In this document: positions 7,633 through 16,637 of the stretch, in pieces
Position numbering within the stretch: the stretch's first letter is position 1
Layout of the letters: every line of letters starts with the position of its first letter
Origin: Demequina sp. NBRC 110057
Lineage (GTDB): Bacteria; Actinomycetota; Actinomycetes; Actinomycetales; Demequinaceae
Length of the DNA: 64,000 nucleotides
NCBI RefSeq assembly: GCF_002090175.1
Contig: NZ_BBRN01000003.1
Location: 620,001-684,000 of the forward strand
Reading direction: 5' to 3'
Made by a program: the position numbers and the translations under genes
Notes under the pieces: model-generated
What the model saw: the letters and a program-made list of their open reading frames with translations, nothing else
Told to the model about the DNA's origin: nothing
Database searches by the model: none

Positions 7633-10600
7633 TTACTGACCCCCGAGCTCGTTCACTCGGTCGTCGGCCGCGACGGCGTCCTCGAGGGCATCGGCCAGGC
7701 GGTCCTGGGCCTCGCCGTAGGCGGCGAAGTCGCCGTCCGAGAGCGCTGCCTGGCCGTCCTCGAGCGCCTGCTGAGCATCCGCGAGCGCGGTGTCGAGGTC
7801 GGCCTGCGCGGCGGCGAGGTCGCGGTCGTCGGTGCCCGCCGTCGAGGACTCGCTGGGCTCCGAGGTCTCGGTCTCGGCAGGCTCCGAGGTCGCCGACGTG
7901 GTCGGCTCGGGAGTGCTTGAGCCCTCGCCCTCCTCGCCGTCGACGGGCGCCTCGTCGGTCACCTCGCCGTCGTCAGTGATGGTCTCGGTGTCCTCCGACT
8001 CCGGCGCCGCTCCGGCACCGAACACGGCGTCCAGCGCCTCCTGAAGCGTGTCCTCGAACCCGATCTCCTCACCGAAGGACACGAAGACCTTCTGGAGCAG
8101 CGGCACCCTGGTGCCCTCCGACGACTGGACGTAGACCGGCTGCACGTAGAGCAGTCCGCCACCGACGGGGAGCGTCAGCAAGTTGCCGTTCACCACGTCG
8201 GAGTCACCCTGGCGCAGCAGGTTCAGCGTCGTCTGCGCCTCGGAGTCAGTGTTGAAGAAGTTCTGGACCTGGCCCGGACCGGGAATGGTCGTGTTGCGAG
8301 GAAGTTCGAGCAGGCGCAGCGTGCCGTACCCCTCCGCGACCTCGCCGTCCGTGTTGCCCGTCTCCGAGTCCACCGCGAGGTATCCCGTGAGGATGTTGCG
8401 GTCCGTCTCGCCGCCGGGAATGTACGAGCTGTACAGCGAGAACGACGGCTCGTCCTGGCCCGGCATCTGCAGCGTCAGGTAGTACGGGGGCTGCAGGGTG
8501 GTCTCGCCGACCGTCGGGTCGTCGGGAAGCGTCCACGTGTCCTGGCCCGAGTAGAACGAGGCCGCGTCGGTGACGTGATAACGCTGCAGCTGGTAGCGCT
8601 GCACCTCGAAGAACTCCTCGGGGTAGCGCAGGTGGCTCATCAGGTCACCCGAGATCTCCGAGATGGACTGGAGGTTCGTGGGATACACCTTCTGCCAGGT
8701 CTGCAGCATCGGGTCCTCGGTGTCCCAGGCGTACAGGGTGACCGTGCCGTCATAGGCGTCGACGGTCGCCTTGACCGAGTTGCGCATGTAGTTCAGCACC
8801 GTCGGCAGGGGCGACTCTTCGGAACCGGCGAACAGCGCCGTCGACTGCAGCGACGCGGCGTACGGGTAGTTGTCCGTGGTCGTGTAGCCGTCGACAACCC
8901 ACACGACGCGATCGTCGACGACGGCCGGGTAGGTAGTGGAGTCGAGCTCGAGGTACGGCGCCACGCGAGCCACGCGGTCCAGCGGGTCGCGGTGGTACAG
9001 AATCTGCGACTCGCTCGTCACACGGTCCGAGAACAGAATCTGCTCCTCGCCGAACTTGATCGAATACATCAGCTTCTCGAAGAGGTTGCTGATCGAGGGG
9101 CCACCCTCGCCGGTGTAGGTCGTGTTGACCTGGCTGGTCTCGCCTTCGTCGGTCGGGTAGTCGAGCTCCCACGGGGTCGTGTCCTCCGGGGCGCCCACGA
9201 TCGAATAATCCGGCAGCGTCTGCCCGAAGTAGATGCGGGGCTCGTAGTTGCCGAGCTCACCGACGGACGGGATGCCACCCTGGAAGAAGGCGGGCTGGCC
9301 GTCCGACGTGGTCTTGTTGCCGTAGGCAGCGACCACGCCGTAACCGTGTGTGTACACCGTGTGGTCGTTGACCCACGTGCGGTTCTCCGTGCCCAGGCCG
9401 CCAAGGTCGAGCTCACGCACCGCGATGACGGTGTCGTTGAGCTCACCGTCGACCTCGTAGCGGTCCACCGCGAGTTGATCGGTGAAGTTGTAGTACTGCT
9501 TGTTCTGCTGCAACTGCTGGAAGGCAGGCGACACGATGTTCGGGTCGAGCAGGCGGATCTGCGCGGTCGTCTCCGCGTCGGCACGCAGGGCATCGGCCGA
9601 TGCCTCGGTGGTCGCGTCGTACGGAGTGGTCTCAACGTCCTCAAGGTCGTAGGCCGCGAGCGTGGCGTCAATGTTGCGCTGGATGTACTCGGACTCGAGG
9701 TCCTGCGCGTTCGGGTCCACCTGGAAGTTCTGCACCACGGCCGGGTAGATGCCGCCGATCACGAGGGCGGACAGCACCATCATCGACACTCCCACCGCGG
9801 GGATGCGCCAGTCGCCGCGCCAGATGACCGCGAGGAACAGCAGGCCCACGACCAGCGCGATGCCGAACAGGATGCCCTTGGCCGGCAGGATCGCGTTGAC
9901 GTCGGTGTAGGTCGCGCCGTCGTAGTCGCCCGAGGTGTCGGTGAGCAGCGCGTATCGATCGAGCCAGTAGTTGGCCGCGATGCCGATCATGACCGCGAGG
10001 CCGGAGACTGCCAGTTGGATGCGCGCGCCACCCGAGGCGACGAACTCGCGGCCGCCTCCGGAGATGCCGCCGTACAGCAGGTGCACGAAGGCGGCGAGCA
10101 GGGTGCACAGGATGGTGATCACGAGCCAGAAGCCCACGATCGCCTGCAGCACGGGAAGCGTGAAGACGTAGAACGACAGGTCGAGGCCGAACTGGGGGTC
10201 CGTCTCACCGAAGGAGGTGCGGTTGATCCAGGCGAGGATGTCCTGCCAGCGTGCGGCCATCGCGAAACCCGCAATGAGGCCTACGAACAGGGGAAGCGCG
10301 ATCATGATGCCGCGCTCTACGGGCTCGATCTGCTCGCGATACTGGTCTAGCGCGCCGCGGCGTCCCCTCGCGGCGGGGCGCACGCGCTTGGCGACCCACA
10401 GCGTCAGGAAGACGGCGCCTGCCGCGAGCAGCCCGAAGATCGCGAACACCGCGAGTCGCGCTACCCACTGGGTCCAGAACACGCCGGTGTACCCGACCTG
10501 CTGGTACCAGGCCACTTCGGTCCACACGTTAGCGGCGATGACGGTGACCACCACCAGGATCGCGACGGCAATGCCGGCGATGAGGAGCGGGGAACGGCGC

Positions 10601-10659
10601 TTGGGCGGGACCGGCGCAGCGGGGCGCGGCGGGCGATCGGGTCTGTCGTCGAACGTCAC
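7633..10659 (-). CDS. UPF0182 large membrane protein
   Basis: 1008 residues. Seven hydrophobic helices fill about residues 25-330, followed by a large presumably extracytoplasmic domain, the UPF0182/COG1615 architecture typical of actinobacteria. From about residue 890 there is a Ser/Thr/Pro/Glu-rich acidic linker and then a short Ala/Asp helical repeat (ADLDTALADAQQALEDG), an often variable tail. Function is unknown. The GTG start is used. It lies immediately downstream of a PDZ/Lon-like protease gene, the same neighbour as in mycobacteria (Rv3193c-Rv3194c). Confidence 0.9.
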   Translation of the reverse strand: MTFDDRPDRPPRPAAPVPPKRRSPLLIAGIAVAILVVVTVIAANVWTEVAWYQQVGYTGVFWTQWVARLAVFAIFGLLAAGAVFLTLWVAKRVRPAARGRRGALDQYREQIEPVERGIMIALPLFVGLIAGFAMAARWQDILAWINRTSFGETDPQFGLDLSFYVFTLPVLQAIVGFWLVITILCTLLAAFVHLLYGGISGGGREFVASGGARIQLAVSGLAVMIGIAANYWLDRYALLTDTSGDYDGATYTDVNAILPAKGILFGIALVVGLLFLAVIWRGDWRIPAVGVSMMVLSALVIGGIYPAVVQNFQVDPNAQDLESEYIQRNIDATLAAYDLEDVETTPYDATTEASADALRADAETTAQIRLLDPNIVSPAFQQLQQNKQYYNFTDQLAVDRYEVDGELNDTVIAVRELDLGGLGTENRTWVNDHTVYTHGYGVVAAYGNKTTSDGQPAFFQGGIPSVGELGNYEPRIYFGQTLPDYSIVGAPEDTTPWELDYPTDEGETSQVNTTYTGEGGPSISNLFEKLMYSIKFGEEQILFSDRVTSESQILYHRDPLDRVARVAPYLELDSTTYPAVVDDRVVWVVDGYTTTDNYPYAASLQSTALFAGSEESPLPTVLNYMRNSVKATVDAYDGTVTLYAWDTEDPMLQTWQKVYPTNLQSISEISGDLMSHLRYPEEFFEVQRYQLQRYHVTDAASFYSGQDTWTLPDDPTVGETTLQPPYYLTLQMPGQDEPSFSLYSSYIPGGETDRNILTGYLAVDSETGNTDGEVAEGYGTLRLLELPRNTTIPGPGQVQNFFNTDSEAQTTLNLLRQGDSDVVNGNLLTLPVGGGLLYVQPVYVQSSEGTRVPLLQKVFVSFGEEIGFEDTLQEALDAVFGAGAAPESEDTETITDDGEVTDEAPVDGEEGEGSSTPEPTTSATSEPAETETSEPSESSTAGTDDRDLAAAQADLDTALADAQQALEDGQAALSDGDFAAYGEAQDRLADALEDAVAADDRVNELGGQ

Positions 10660-10705
10660 GGATGGTGTCCTTGGTCGTCAGCGGTGGCGGTGGGGTCCAG
10701 CGTAA

Positions 10706-11827
10706 TCAGGAGGCGTCGCAGGTGGCCAGCCCGGAGGTGTCCCCGGAGCCGATGGCCGTGATCGCCGCGTAGCCGTCGTCGATGTCGTCGACAGCAAAGA
10801 CGGATAGGCCGTCGGGGATGTTCCCCACGACCTCATCGCAGTTTTCGACGGGCGCGAGGAAGTAGGCGGCGCCCGCGTCGCGAGCGCCATGGAGCTTCAT
10901 GCGGATGCCGCCGATGGGCTCGACGTCGCCGTCGGCGCTGATGGCGCCGGTGCCGGCGACGTGAGCGTCGTTTAACTCGTCGTCCTCGGTGAGTTGATCC
11001 ATGATCGACAGAGCGAACATCAGGCCGGCGGAGGGACCGCCCACCTGGTCCACGTTGACGGTGACGTCGATCGGCATGTCGAAGTCGGGCCGCACGTAGA
11101 TACCCATGACAGCGCCGCCGTCGCCGTCGTCGAGGGTGGCGAACGTCTCGTCGAGGCTCTCACCGTCGCGCGTGACGGTGACCGTGATGTCGTCGCCTGG
11201 CGCCACCGTCGCGAGCACGTCGAAGAGGTCGGTGTAGGAGTCGATGGGACTGCCGTCGATCGCCGTGATGAGGTCACCCTCCCGCAGGAGGCCCTGCGCA
11301 TTCGACTCGGGTGTCAGCTCCGCGACGGTGATCGTGGCCGGCACCTCCTGTCCCAGGGCGCCGAGCGCGGCGACGGTGGCCGACTGCTGCGAGGTCACCC
11401 ACTGCTGCTCCGACTGCTGCTCGACGGCGTCGCGCTCGTCGGGGTCGCCAAGCACGGCCTCCTCCGGCTGCACGTAGCGAGCGTCGGACACCCAGCCGCG
11501 CAGCACCTGGCCGAGCGAGAACCAGGTGGAGCTGGCGCTGGCCACGGAGACTGTCGTCAGCCGCAGTTCACCAGAGGCGGGATACGTGTCCGCGCCCGAG
11601 ATTTCGACGACGGGGGTGCCGTCGTCCTCCTCGCCGAGGGTGTTGAACGTCGGTCCCGGGGCGCCGATCGCGAACTGCGCCGGAAGGATCGACAGCAGCG
11701 CCAGGAGGAGCGCGGAACCGAGCCCGGTGACCGCGAGGACCATGTCCCTTCGGGTGGTCGGCTCGACGACATCCTCGACGGGGGCGAAGGGGTCCGGCTC
11801 GTTCGTCACCGGGCCATCATTGCTCAT
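10706..11827 (-). CDS. membrane-anchored PDZ-Lon-like (S16) serine protease
   Basis: 373 residues: a short cytoplasmic tail, one membrane helix (about 29-52), a PDZ domain (about 150-230) and a Lon-type proteolytic domain. The Ser-Lys dyad is present: S266 in GGPSAG and K311 in GGIRMK, so the enzyme should be active. This is the YlbL/Rv3194c family, secreted-side Lon-like proteases without an AAA motor. The frame is open far upstream, but only from ATG 11827 does the sequence look like the family; upstream codons are antisense to the divergent DUF2342 gene. Confidence 0.9.
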   Translation of the reverse strand: MSNDGPVTNEPDPFAPVEDVVEPTTRRDMVLAVTGLGSALLLALLSILPAQFAIGAPGPTFNTLGEEDDGTPVVEISGADTYPASGELRLTTVSVASASSTWFSLGQVLRGWVSDARYVQPEEAVLGDPDERDAVEQQSEQQWVTSQQSATVAALGALGQEVPATITVAELTPESNAQGLLREGDLITAIDGSPIDSYTDLFDVLATVAPGDDITVTVTRDGESLDETFATLDDGDGGAVMGIYVRPDFDMPIDVTVNVDQVGGPSAGLMFALSIMDQLTEDDELNDAHVAGTGAISADGDVEPIGGIRMKLHGARDAGAAYFLAPVENCDEVVGNIPDGLSVFAVDDIDDGYAAITAIGSGDTSGLATCDAS

Positions 11828-11917
11828 AGCGAACGGCTGACCCAACTCGCGTTCGCCCGCGTTACCGTTGACCCGACGCCCGCGAACGGCGCGGGCGGCA
11901 CGACCCCGGGAGCCTTC

Positions 11918-13330
11918 GTGACCGACGACAACACCCCCTGGATGCGCCTGCTGCGCGAGCTGTTTGGCGACGATGCGGAGGCGGCCCTCGCGGAGCTCGA
12001 GCGCATGGGGATGGATCCGAGCGCGCTCGCGCAGGCCTCGGGGATGCTCGGCAACCCGGCGATGATGGACCACGTCCTGGGTCAGATCCGTTCCCTCATT
12101 TCTCAGTCGCAGGGCGAGGACGTCAACTGGACCCTTGCCCACGACGTCGCCCGCGGCGTCGCCGCCCAGGGGGGCGATCCGTCTATCACCGCTGCCGTCG
12201 CCCAGGCCCATCGGGCCGCGATCTCGCGCGCGGAACTCTGGCTCGACGCCGCCACGGACTTCGACCCCACCTCGCTCGAGCCGCGCGTCGTCAGCCGCGC
12301 CGAGTGGGTGGAGGCGACCCTGCCCACCTGGCGCGTCATCGCCGGCCCCGTGGCCGTGAGCGTGTCGAAGGCGCTGGGCACCATCCTGCGCGGCGAGGAC
12401 GGCTCCGGCTCCGCCATGGAGGCGATGGGCCTCAACGGCGACGAGGCGGGTGCGCTGGTGCAGTCGGTGAGTCCGACAGTGTGCGGCATGCACATGGGTC
12501 AGGCGGCGGGCCAGATGTCTCGCGAGACCTTCGGCGTGACCGACCTTGGCTTCCCCTTGCTCGCGGAGCCGCGCGTCACCCTGGTGCCGACCGTCATCCG
12601 CGAGTTCGCGGCTGGCCTTGACCTTCCCGACGATGAGGTGCTGACGTTCCTGGCGCTGCGCGAGGCGGCACACGTGCGTCTCTTCGCCGCCGCGCCGTGG
12701 CTTCCCGGACACCTTCACAACCTCATCGAACGCTATGCGGCTGGCATCAGCATCGACCTGGAGGCGCTCGACTCCGCGGTGTCCGAGATCGGCGTCACGG
12801 ACCCCGCCAAGCTGCAGGCCGCACTCACCGAGGGCATCTTCAACCCGCGTCACTCCGAGTCGCAGGAGGAGACGCTCGCGTCCATCGAGACGCTGCTCGC
12901 GCTCATCGAGGGGTGGGTCGACGAGGTGACGCTGCGCGCGGCCGCCCCGCACCTGGGCTCCATCGGCGCGTTGAGCGAGATGCTGCGGCGTCGCCGCGCT
13001 GCCGGCGGACCCGCCGAGGACGCCTTCAAGACCCTGCTCGGCCTCGAGCTGCGGCCGCGCCGCATGCGGGAGGCCGCGGCGCTGTGGCGCGAGGTCACCA
13101 CCCGTGCAGGCGCCGAGTCCCGCGACCGCGTCTGGTCGCACCCCGACATGCTTCCCACCAGCACGGACCTCGACGACCGCGCCGCCTGGGTGACCCGCTG
13201 GGTCGACGGCGGCGGCGAGGCGGACGACGTCGACCGCGAGCTCGAGGCGCTCCTGCGCGGCGCCGTCGAGGACTCGCAGCGGCCCCCGTCCGACGACGAC
13301 GAGAACGGGCCCGCAACCCCCCAGGTGTGA
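11918..13330 (+). CDS. DUF2342 zinc-metalloprotease-like protein
   Basis: 470 residues, largely alpha-helical, matching the actinobacterial DUF2342/TIGR03624 family (Rv3195 type), always next to the PDZ/Lon-like gene. The position expected for HExxH reads REAAH (248-252), so the first zinc ligand is Arg. I recall this substitution as common in the family but cannot verify it; activity is therefore uncertain. The GTG at 11918 was chosen from the conserved start region (TDDNTPWMRLLRELFGDD). It is divergent from the protease gene. Confidence 0.8.
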   Translation: MTDDNTPWMRLLRELFGDDAEAALAELERMGMDPSALAQASGMLGNPAMMDHVLGQIRSLISQSQGEDVNWTLAHDVARGVAAQGGDPSITAAVAQAHRAAISRAELWLDAATDFDPTSLEPRVVSRAEWVEATLPTWRVIAGPVAVSVSKALGTILRGEDGSGSAMEAMGLNGDEAGALVQSVSPTVCGMHMGQAAGQMSRETFGVTDLGFPLLAEPRVTLVPTVIREFAAGLDLPDDEVLTFLALREAAHVRLFAAAPWLPGHLHNLIERYAAGISIDLEALDSAVSEIGVTDPAKLQAALTEGIFNPRHSESQEETLASIETLLALIEGWVDEVTLRAAAPHLGSIGALSEMLRRRRAAGGPAEDAFKTLLGLELRPRRMREAAALWREVTTRAGAESRDRVWSHPDMLPTSTDLDDRAAWVTRWVDGGGEADDVDRELEALLRGAVEDSQRPPSDDDENGPATPQV

Positions 13331-13382
13331 TCCGGCGCGACACGGGGAGGGCGGCATGTGCCGAAAAACCATCATCCCCGTC

Positions 13383-13388
13383 TACGCT
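13383..13388 (+). promoter_or_regulatory. candidate -10 box of the DUF5679 gene
   Basis: TACGCT about 78 bases before the ATG, leaving a short leader that contains two small GC-rich inverted repeats (one at 13426-13439, GGCGC/GCGCC). No good -35 box is seen. Confidence 0.3.
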
Positions 13389-13465
13389 GGGTCCTGATCG
13401 GCCCACTGGGCCACCAGAACTGCACGGCGCTCAGGCGCCATGCGACTACGAGAAGGAGAAGCCGA

Positions 13466-13624
13466 ATGGCCGACAAGTACCAGGGCGAGTTCTACTGCGT
13501 GAAGTGCAAGGACAAGCGCACCACCGAGGGTGACGTCGTCGTCTCGGAGAACGGCCGCCGTATGGCGAAGGCTGTGTGCCCCGAGTGCGGCACCAAGCTC
13601 AACCGCATCCTCGGCAAGGCCTAA
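13466..13624 (+). CDS. DUF5679 small zinc-ribbon protein
   Basis: 52 residues with two CxxC knuckles (C11/C14 and C38/C41) separated by a basic beta segment, a one-finger zinc ribbon of the DUF5679 family found in many actinobacteria. Function is unknown; small zinc ribbons like this often bind ribosomes or RNA polymerase, but nothing here shows it. AAGGAG stands 10 bases before the ATG. A strong hairpin follows the stop, so it is probably monocistronic. Confidence 0.85.
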   Translation: MADKYQGEFYCVKCKDKRTTEGDVVVSENGRRMAKAVCPECGTKLNRILGKA

Positions 13625-13650
13625 TCGCCTCACCGCGGACTACACGTCAC

Positions 13651-13681
13651 GGCGGGTCGCCCCTTCGGGGGGCGGCCCGCC
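13651..13681 (+). terminator. terminator of the DUF5679 gene
   Basis: GC-rich inverted repeat (GGCGGG-T-CGCCCC, loop TTC, GGGGGCG-G-CCCGCC) directly after the stop codon. Confidence 0.7.
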
Positions 13682-13771
13682 GTCGTCGTTCCCGGCCCCT
13701 GCTCGTCAGGCGCCGCAGGGCACCCCTGTGGACAACGCCTGCGGGCCCCCCGCGGCTGGCAGGCTCGGGGA

Positions 13772-14623
13772 ATGCGCCTGAGGACCGGGGTACCCGTGCT
13801 TGCCCGCTCTGATGGCGCGCTGCAGGTGGGGCTCTCCAGGCCGCTCGTGCTGCGTGGCCTCGGGGACGAGGCCCGGGAGTTCGTCGGACGCCTCGAGCAC
13901 GGCCGCGAGCCCACGCCCGCCGAGCGCGCCGCGCACGCTCCCCTATGGCGTGCCCTCGAGGCTCACGGCGCCCTGGACGGGGACGCGGCGCCCGCCCCCG
14001 TCCGGGTCAGGGTGCGCGATACCGGGCCGCTCGGCGTGGCGATCGTCGCGGGCGTGATCGCCGCGGGAGGCAGGGCGGGCTTCGCTGCCCGTGAGGCCGG
14101 GGACCTTCCCGGACCCGCGCGCACCGCGGCGCTGCGCCGCCTGCATGTCCTCTCCCCGCGCGCGGTGCCGCTCATGGCTCACGCCGAGGCGGACATCGAC
14201 GTGGTCGTGGGCGTCGGCGCGAGCCCGCCGCTCGCCCTCGCGCTCGTGGCACGCGACCTCCCCCACCTCGTCGTGACCACCGACGACGAGGGAGTCACCG
14301 TCGGCCCGCTGGTTCGCCCCGGGGAGGGCGCGTGCGGGACGTGCGCCGACCTCACCAGGGTCGATGCCGACCCCGAGTTTCCGTGGCTCGCGGCGCAGTG
14401 CGCGGCCCGGCCCACCGGGGCCCCCGCGGCGCCCCTCGCCCTCGTGGCGGCGCTTGCCGCGCACCTCTGTGCGGCGGCCGATGCCGCGGCCGGCACCGCA
14501 TGGCGGGTGCCGCGCTCCGGTCTCGCCACGCGGGCCGACGTGGCTCCCCACCCCGCCTGCGACTGCGGGGCGGCCGGCGCCGTGGGCGACGAGGTCACCG
14601 CGCGCCGGACGCGCCTGGGCTGA
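13772..14623 (+). CDS. cyclodehydratase (TOMM/ThiF)-like protein, function unknown
   Basis: 283 residues. The middle has a Rossmann-like stretch (GPLGVAIVAGVIAAGG) without an intact ATP site, then a PLVRPGEGACGTCADL segment (C188/C191) followed by a DxDPxxPxLAAQ-like stretch, as seen in the leader-binding half of azole-forming cyclodehydratases. A final CDC near residues 263-265 could complete a Cys4 zinc site. Actinobacteria carry this protein in a fixed place next to uvrD2 without any precursor peptide or dehydrogenase, so a housekeeping role is more likely than peptide modification. A weak -10-like CAGGCT precedes the ATG by 6 bases. Confidence 0.65.
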   Translation: MRLRTGVPVLARSDGALQVGLSRPLVLRGLGDEAREFVGRLEHGREPTPAERAAHAPLWRALEAHGALDGDAAPAPVRVRVRDTGPLGVAIVAGVIAAGGRAGFAAREAGDLPGPARTAALRRLHVLSPRAVPLMAHAEADIDVVVGVGASPPLALALVARDLPHLVVTTDDEGVTVGPLVRPGEGACGTCADLTRVDADPEFPWLAAQCAARPTGAPAAPLALVAALAAHLCAAADAAAGTAWRVPRSGLATRADVAPHPACDCGAAGAVGDEVTARRTRLG

Positions 14624-14641
14624 GCCCGCGCGCGATGCCGC

Positions 14642-16633
14642 TCACGCCTCGGCGACCACCTCCAACACCTGCTGCCCATAGGCGTCGAGCTTGGACGCGC
14701 CGATGCCGCGCACCTGGGCAAGCTCGCCGAGCGTGCCTGGCCGTCGCTGCGCGATCTCCACAAGCGTCGTGTCCACGAGGACCGTGAAGGCGGGCTTCGA
14801 ATCCCTCTGGGCGATCGCGAGGCGCCACGCCTTGAGCGCCTCGTAGAGCCGCACCTGGTCCGCATCGAGTTCCCGCAGGGCGTCCTTGGTCGACGCGCGC
14901 CGCTCCCGGGGCCGCACGGCGTCCGGCCACCACTTATCGAGGAACCGGGTGCGCTTGCGCGTCGCGCGGCCTCCCTCCTTGCGAGAACGGGCAAAACTCA
15001 GGTGCAGGTGCTCACGGGCGCGGGTAATCGCCACGTACAGCAGGCGGCGCTCCTCCTCGACGGCCTCCGGGGTCTCGGCCATCTTCACGGGGAGCAGCCC
15101 CTCGGAGCAGCCGATGACGAACACGGCGTCCCACTCGAGGCCCTTCGCGGCGTGCATGGTGGTGAGGGTGACCCCGTCGACCGCGGGAGCGTGCTGCGCC
15201 TGCGCGCGTTCGACCATGTGCTCGACGAACTCGCGCATGGTCGCCGACCCGCCCGCGTCCTCGTCCACGTCGTCGGCGAGCTGCACGAGCGACTGAAGGG
15301 AGTCCCACCGCTCGCGCACGGCGCCGCGCGCGGCGGGCGGCTCCTCCGACCAGCCGGCGTCGGACAGCGCCGACCTCACCTGCGAGCCGAGCGGCTCGTC
15401 CGAGGGCGCCACGGCGGCGCCACGCAGCAGCACCATCGCCTTGCGTACCTCTTCGCGGTCGAAGAAGCGCTGGCCGCCGCGCACCAGGTAGCCGATGCCG
15501 CGCGTGCTGAGCGCCTCCTCGAGCACCTCCGACTGAGTGTTCATCCTGTACAGCACGGCGATCTGTGAGGCGGGAGTGCCGGCGGCGACGAGCCTGCCGA
15601 TCCTGTCGGCGACGCCAGCGGCCTCCGCGGCATCGTCCTCATACGCGGTGTACTCGGGCTCGGGCCCCGAGGCGCGCTGCGACACCAACTCGACGCCCAT
15701 GCCGGCGGCGCCGCGCTGGGCCATGAGGCCGTTCGCGAGGTTCACCACCTGCGGGGTAGAGCGGTAATCACGCACCAGGCGCACCACCGCCGCGCCGGGG
15801 TGCGTGCGCGTGAAGCCGAGGAGATGCTGCGGGCTCGCCCCCGCGAACGAGTAGATGGTCTGGGCGGGGTCGCCGACCACGCACAGCTCGTTGCGGTCAC
15901 CCATCCACTGTTCGAGCAGGAACTGCTGGAGCGGGGAGACGTCCTGATACTCGTCGACCACGAAGTGGCGGTACTGGCGGCGGATCTGCTCCCCCACCTC
16001 GCCGTGGCGGCCGATGATGTCCGCGAGCAGGAGCAGGATGTCCTCGAAGTCGAGCACCACCGACTCCGTCTTCGCCTCCTCGTAGGCGCGCATCACGTCC
16101 ACCACCTGTCGGCGCTCGACGCCAGCGGGGGCCGGCCGGCCAGCATCGGCCGTCACCCTCACGTAGTCGTCGGGCGACACGAGCGACACCTTGGCCCACT
16201 CGATCTCGCTGGCGAGGTCGCGCACGGTGAGGCGGTCCGGCTGGAGTCCGGCCACGCGTGCGGCGCGGCCCACGAGCGGCGCCTTGTGTTCGACGAGCTG
16301 AGGGATCTGCCCGCCGACCACCTGCGGCCAGAAGTAGCTGAGCTGGCGCAGCGCGGCCGCGTGAAAGGTGCGCGCCTGAACGCCGGGGGCTCCGAGCGCG
16401 CGCAGCCGCTGACGCATCTCCCCCGCCGCGCGGGCGGTGAACGTGACGGCGAGCACCGACTGCGGGTTGTACGCGTCGACCTGCACGCCGTACGCGATGC
16501 GATGGGTGATGGCACGCGTCTTGCCCGTGCCCGCGCCGGCGAGTACGCACACGGGCCCGTGCAGCGCGGTCGCCACCTGGCGCTGTTCGGGGTCGAGGGC
16601 CTCGAGGATCTGGTCTGCTGACATCGATGCCAT
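14642..16633 (-). CDS. uvrD2: ATP-dependent DNA helicase UvrD2 (SF1A) with HRDC
   Basis: About 663 residues: UvrD-type motor with Walker A AGAGTGKT, DEYQDVSP (motif II), VAITRAREHL (motif VI region), and a C-terminal HRDC domain. Mycobacterial UvrD2 joins motor and HRDC through a tetracysteine module; here that linker (RFLDKWWPDAVRPRERR...) has no cysteines. Start choice: ATG 16633 follows the nudC stop closely; ATG 16624 matches mycobacterial length slightly better, and ATG 16654 would overlap nudC by 17 bases. It is downstream of nudC in one transcription unit. Confidence 0.92.
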   Translation of the reverse strand: MASMSADQILEALDPEQRQVATALHGPVCVLAGAGTGKTRAITHRIAYGVQVDAYNPQSVLAVTFTARAAGEMRQRLRALGAPGVQARTFHAAALRQLSYFWPQVVGGQIPQLVEHKAPLVGRAARVAGLQPDRLTVRDLASEIEWAKVSLVSPDDYVRVTADAGRPAPAGVERRQVVDVMRAYEEAKTESVVLDFEDILLLLADIIGRHGEVGEQIRRQYRHFVVDEYQDVSPLQQFLLEQWMGDRNELCVVGDPAQTIYSFAGASPQHLLGFTRTHPGAAVVRLVRDYRSTPQVVNLANGLMAQRGAAGMGVELVSQRASGPEPEYTAYEDDAAEAAGVADRIGRLVAAGTPASQIAVLYRMNTQSEVLEEALSTRGIGYLVRGGQRFFDREEVRKAMVLLRGAAVAPSDEPLGSQVRSALSDAGWSEEPPAARGAVRERWDSLQSLVQLADDVDEDAGGSATMREFVEHMVERAQAQHAPAVDGVTLTTMHAAKGLEWDAVFVIGCSEGLLPVKMAETPEAVEEERRLLYVAITRAREHLHLSFARSRKEGGRATRKRTRFLDKWWPDAVRPRERRASTKDALRELDADQVRLYEALKAWRLAIAQRDSKPAFTVLVDTTLVEIAQRRPGTLGELAQVRGIGASKLDAYGQQVLEVVAEA

Positions 16634-16637
16634 GGTG

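Noticed and set aside
8575-10350. Plus-strand open frame of ~590 codons
   Set aside because: Antisense shadow of the UPF0182 gene, rich in Val/Arg/His from the mirrored codons; no ribosome site or domain.
11828-13375. N-terminal extension of the Lon-like protease frame
   Set aside because: Antisense to the DUF2342 gene; the family sequence begins at ATG 11827.
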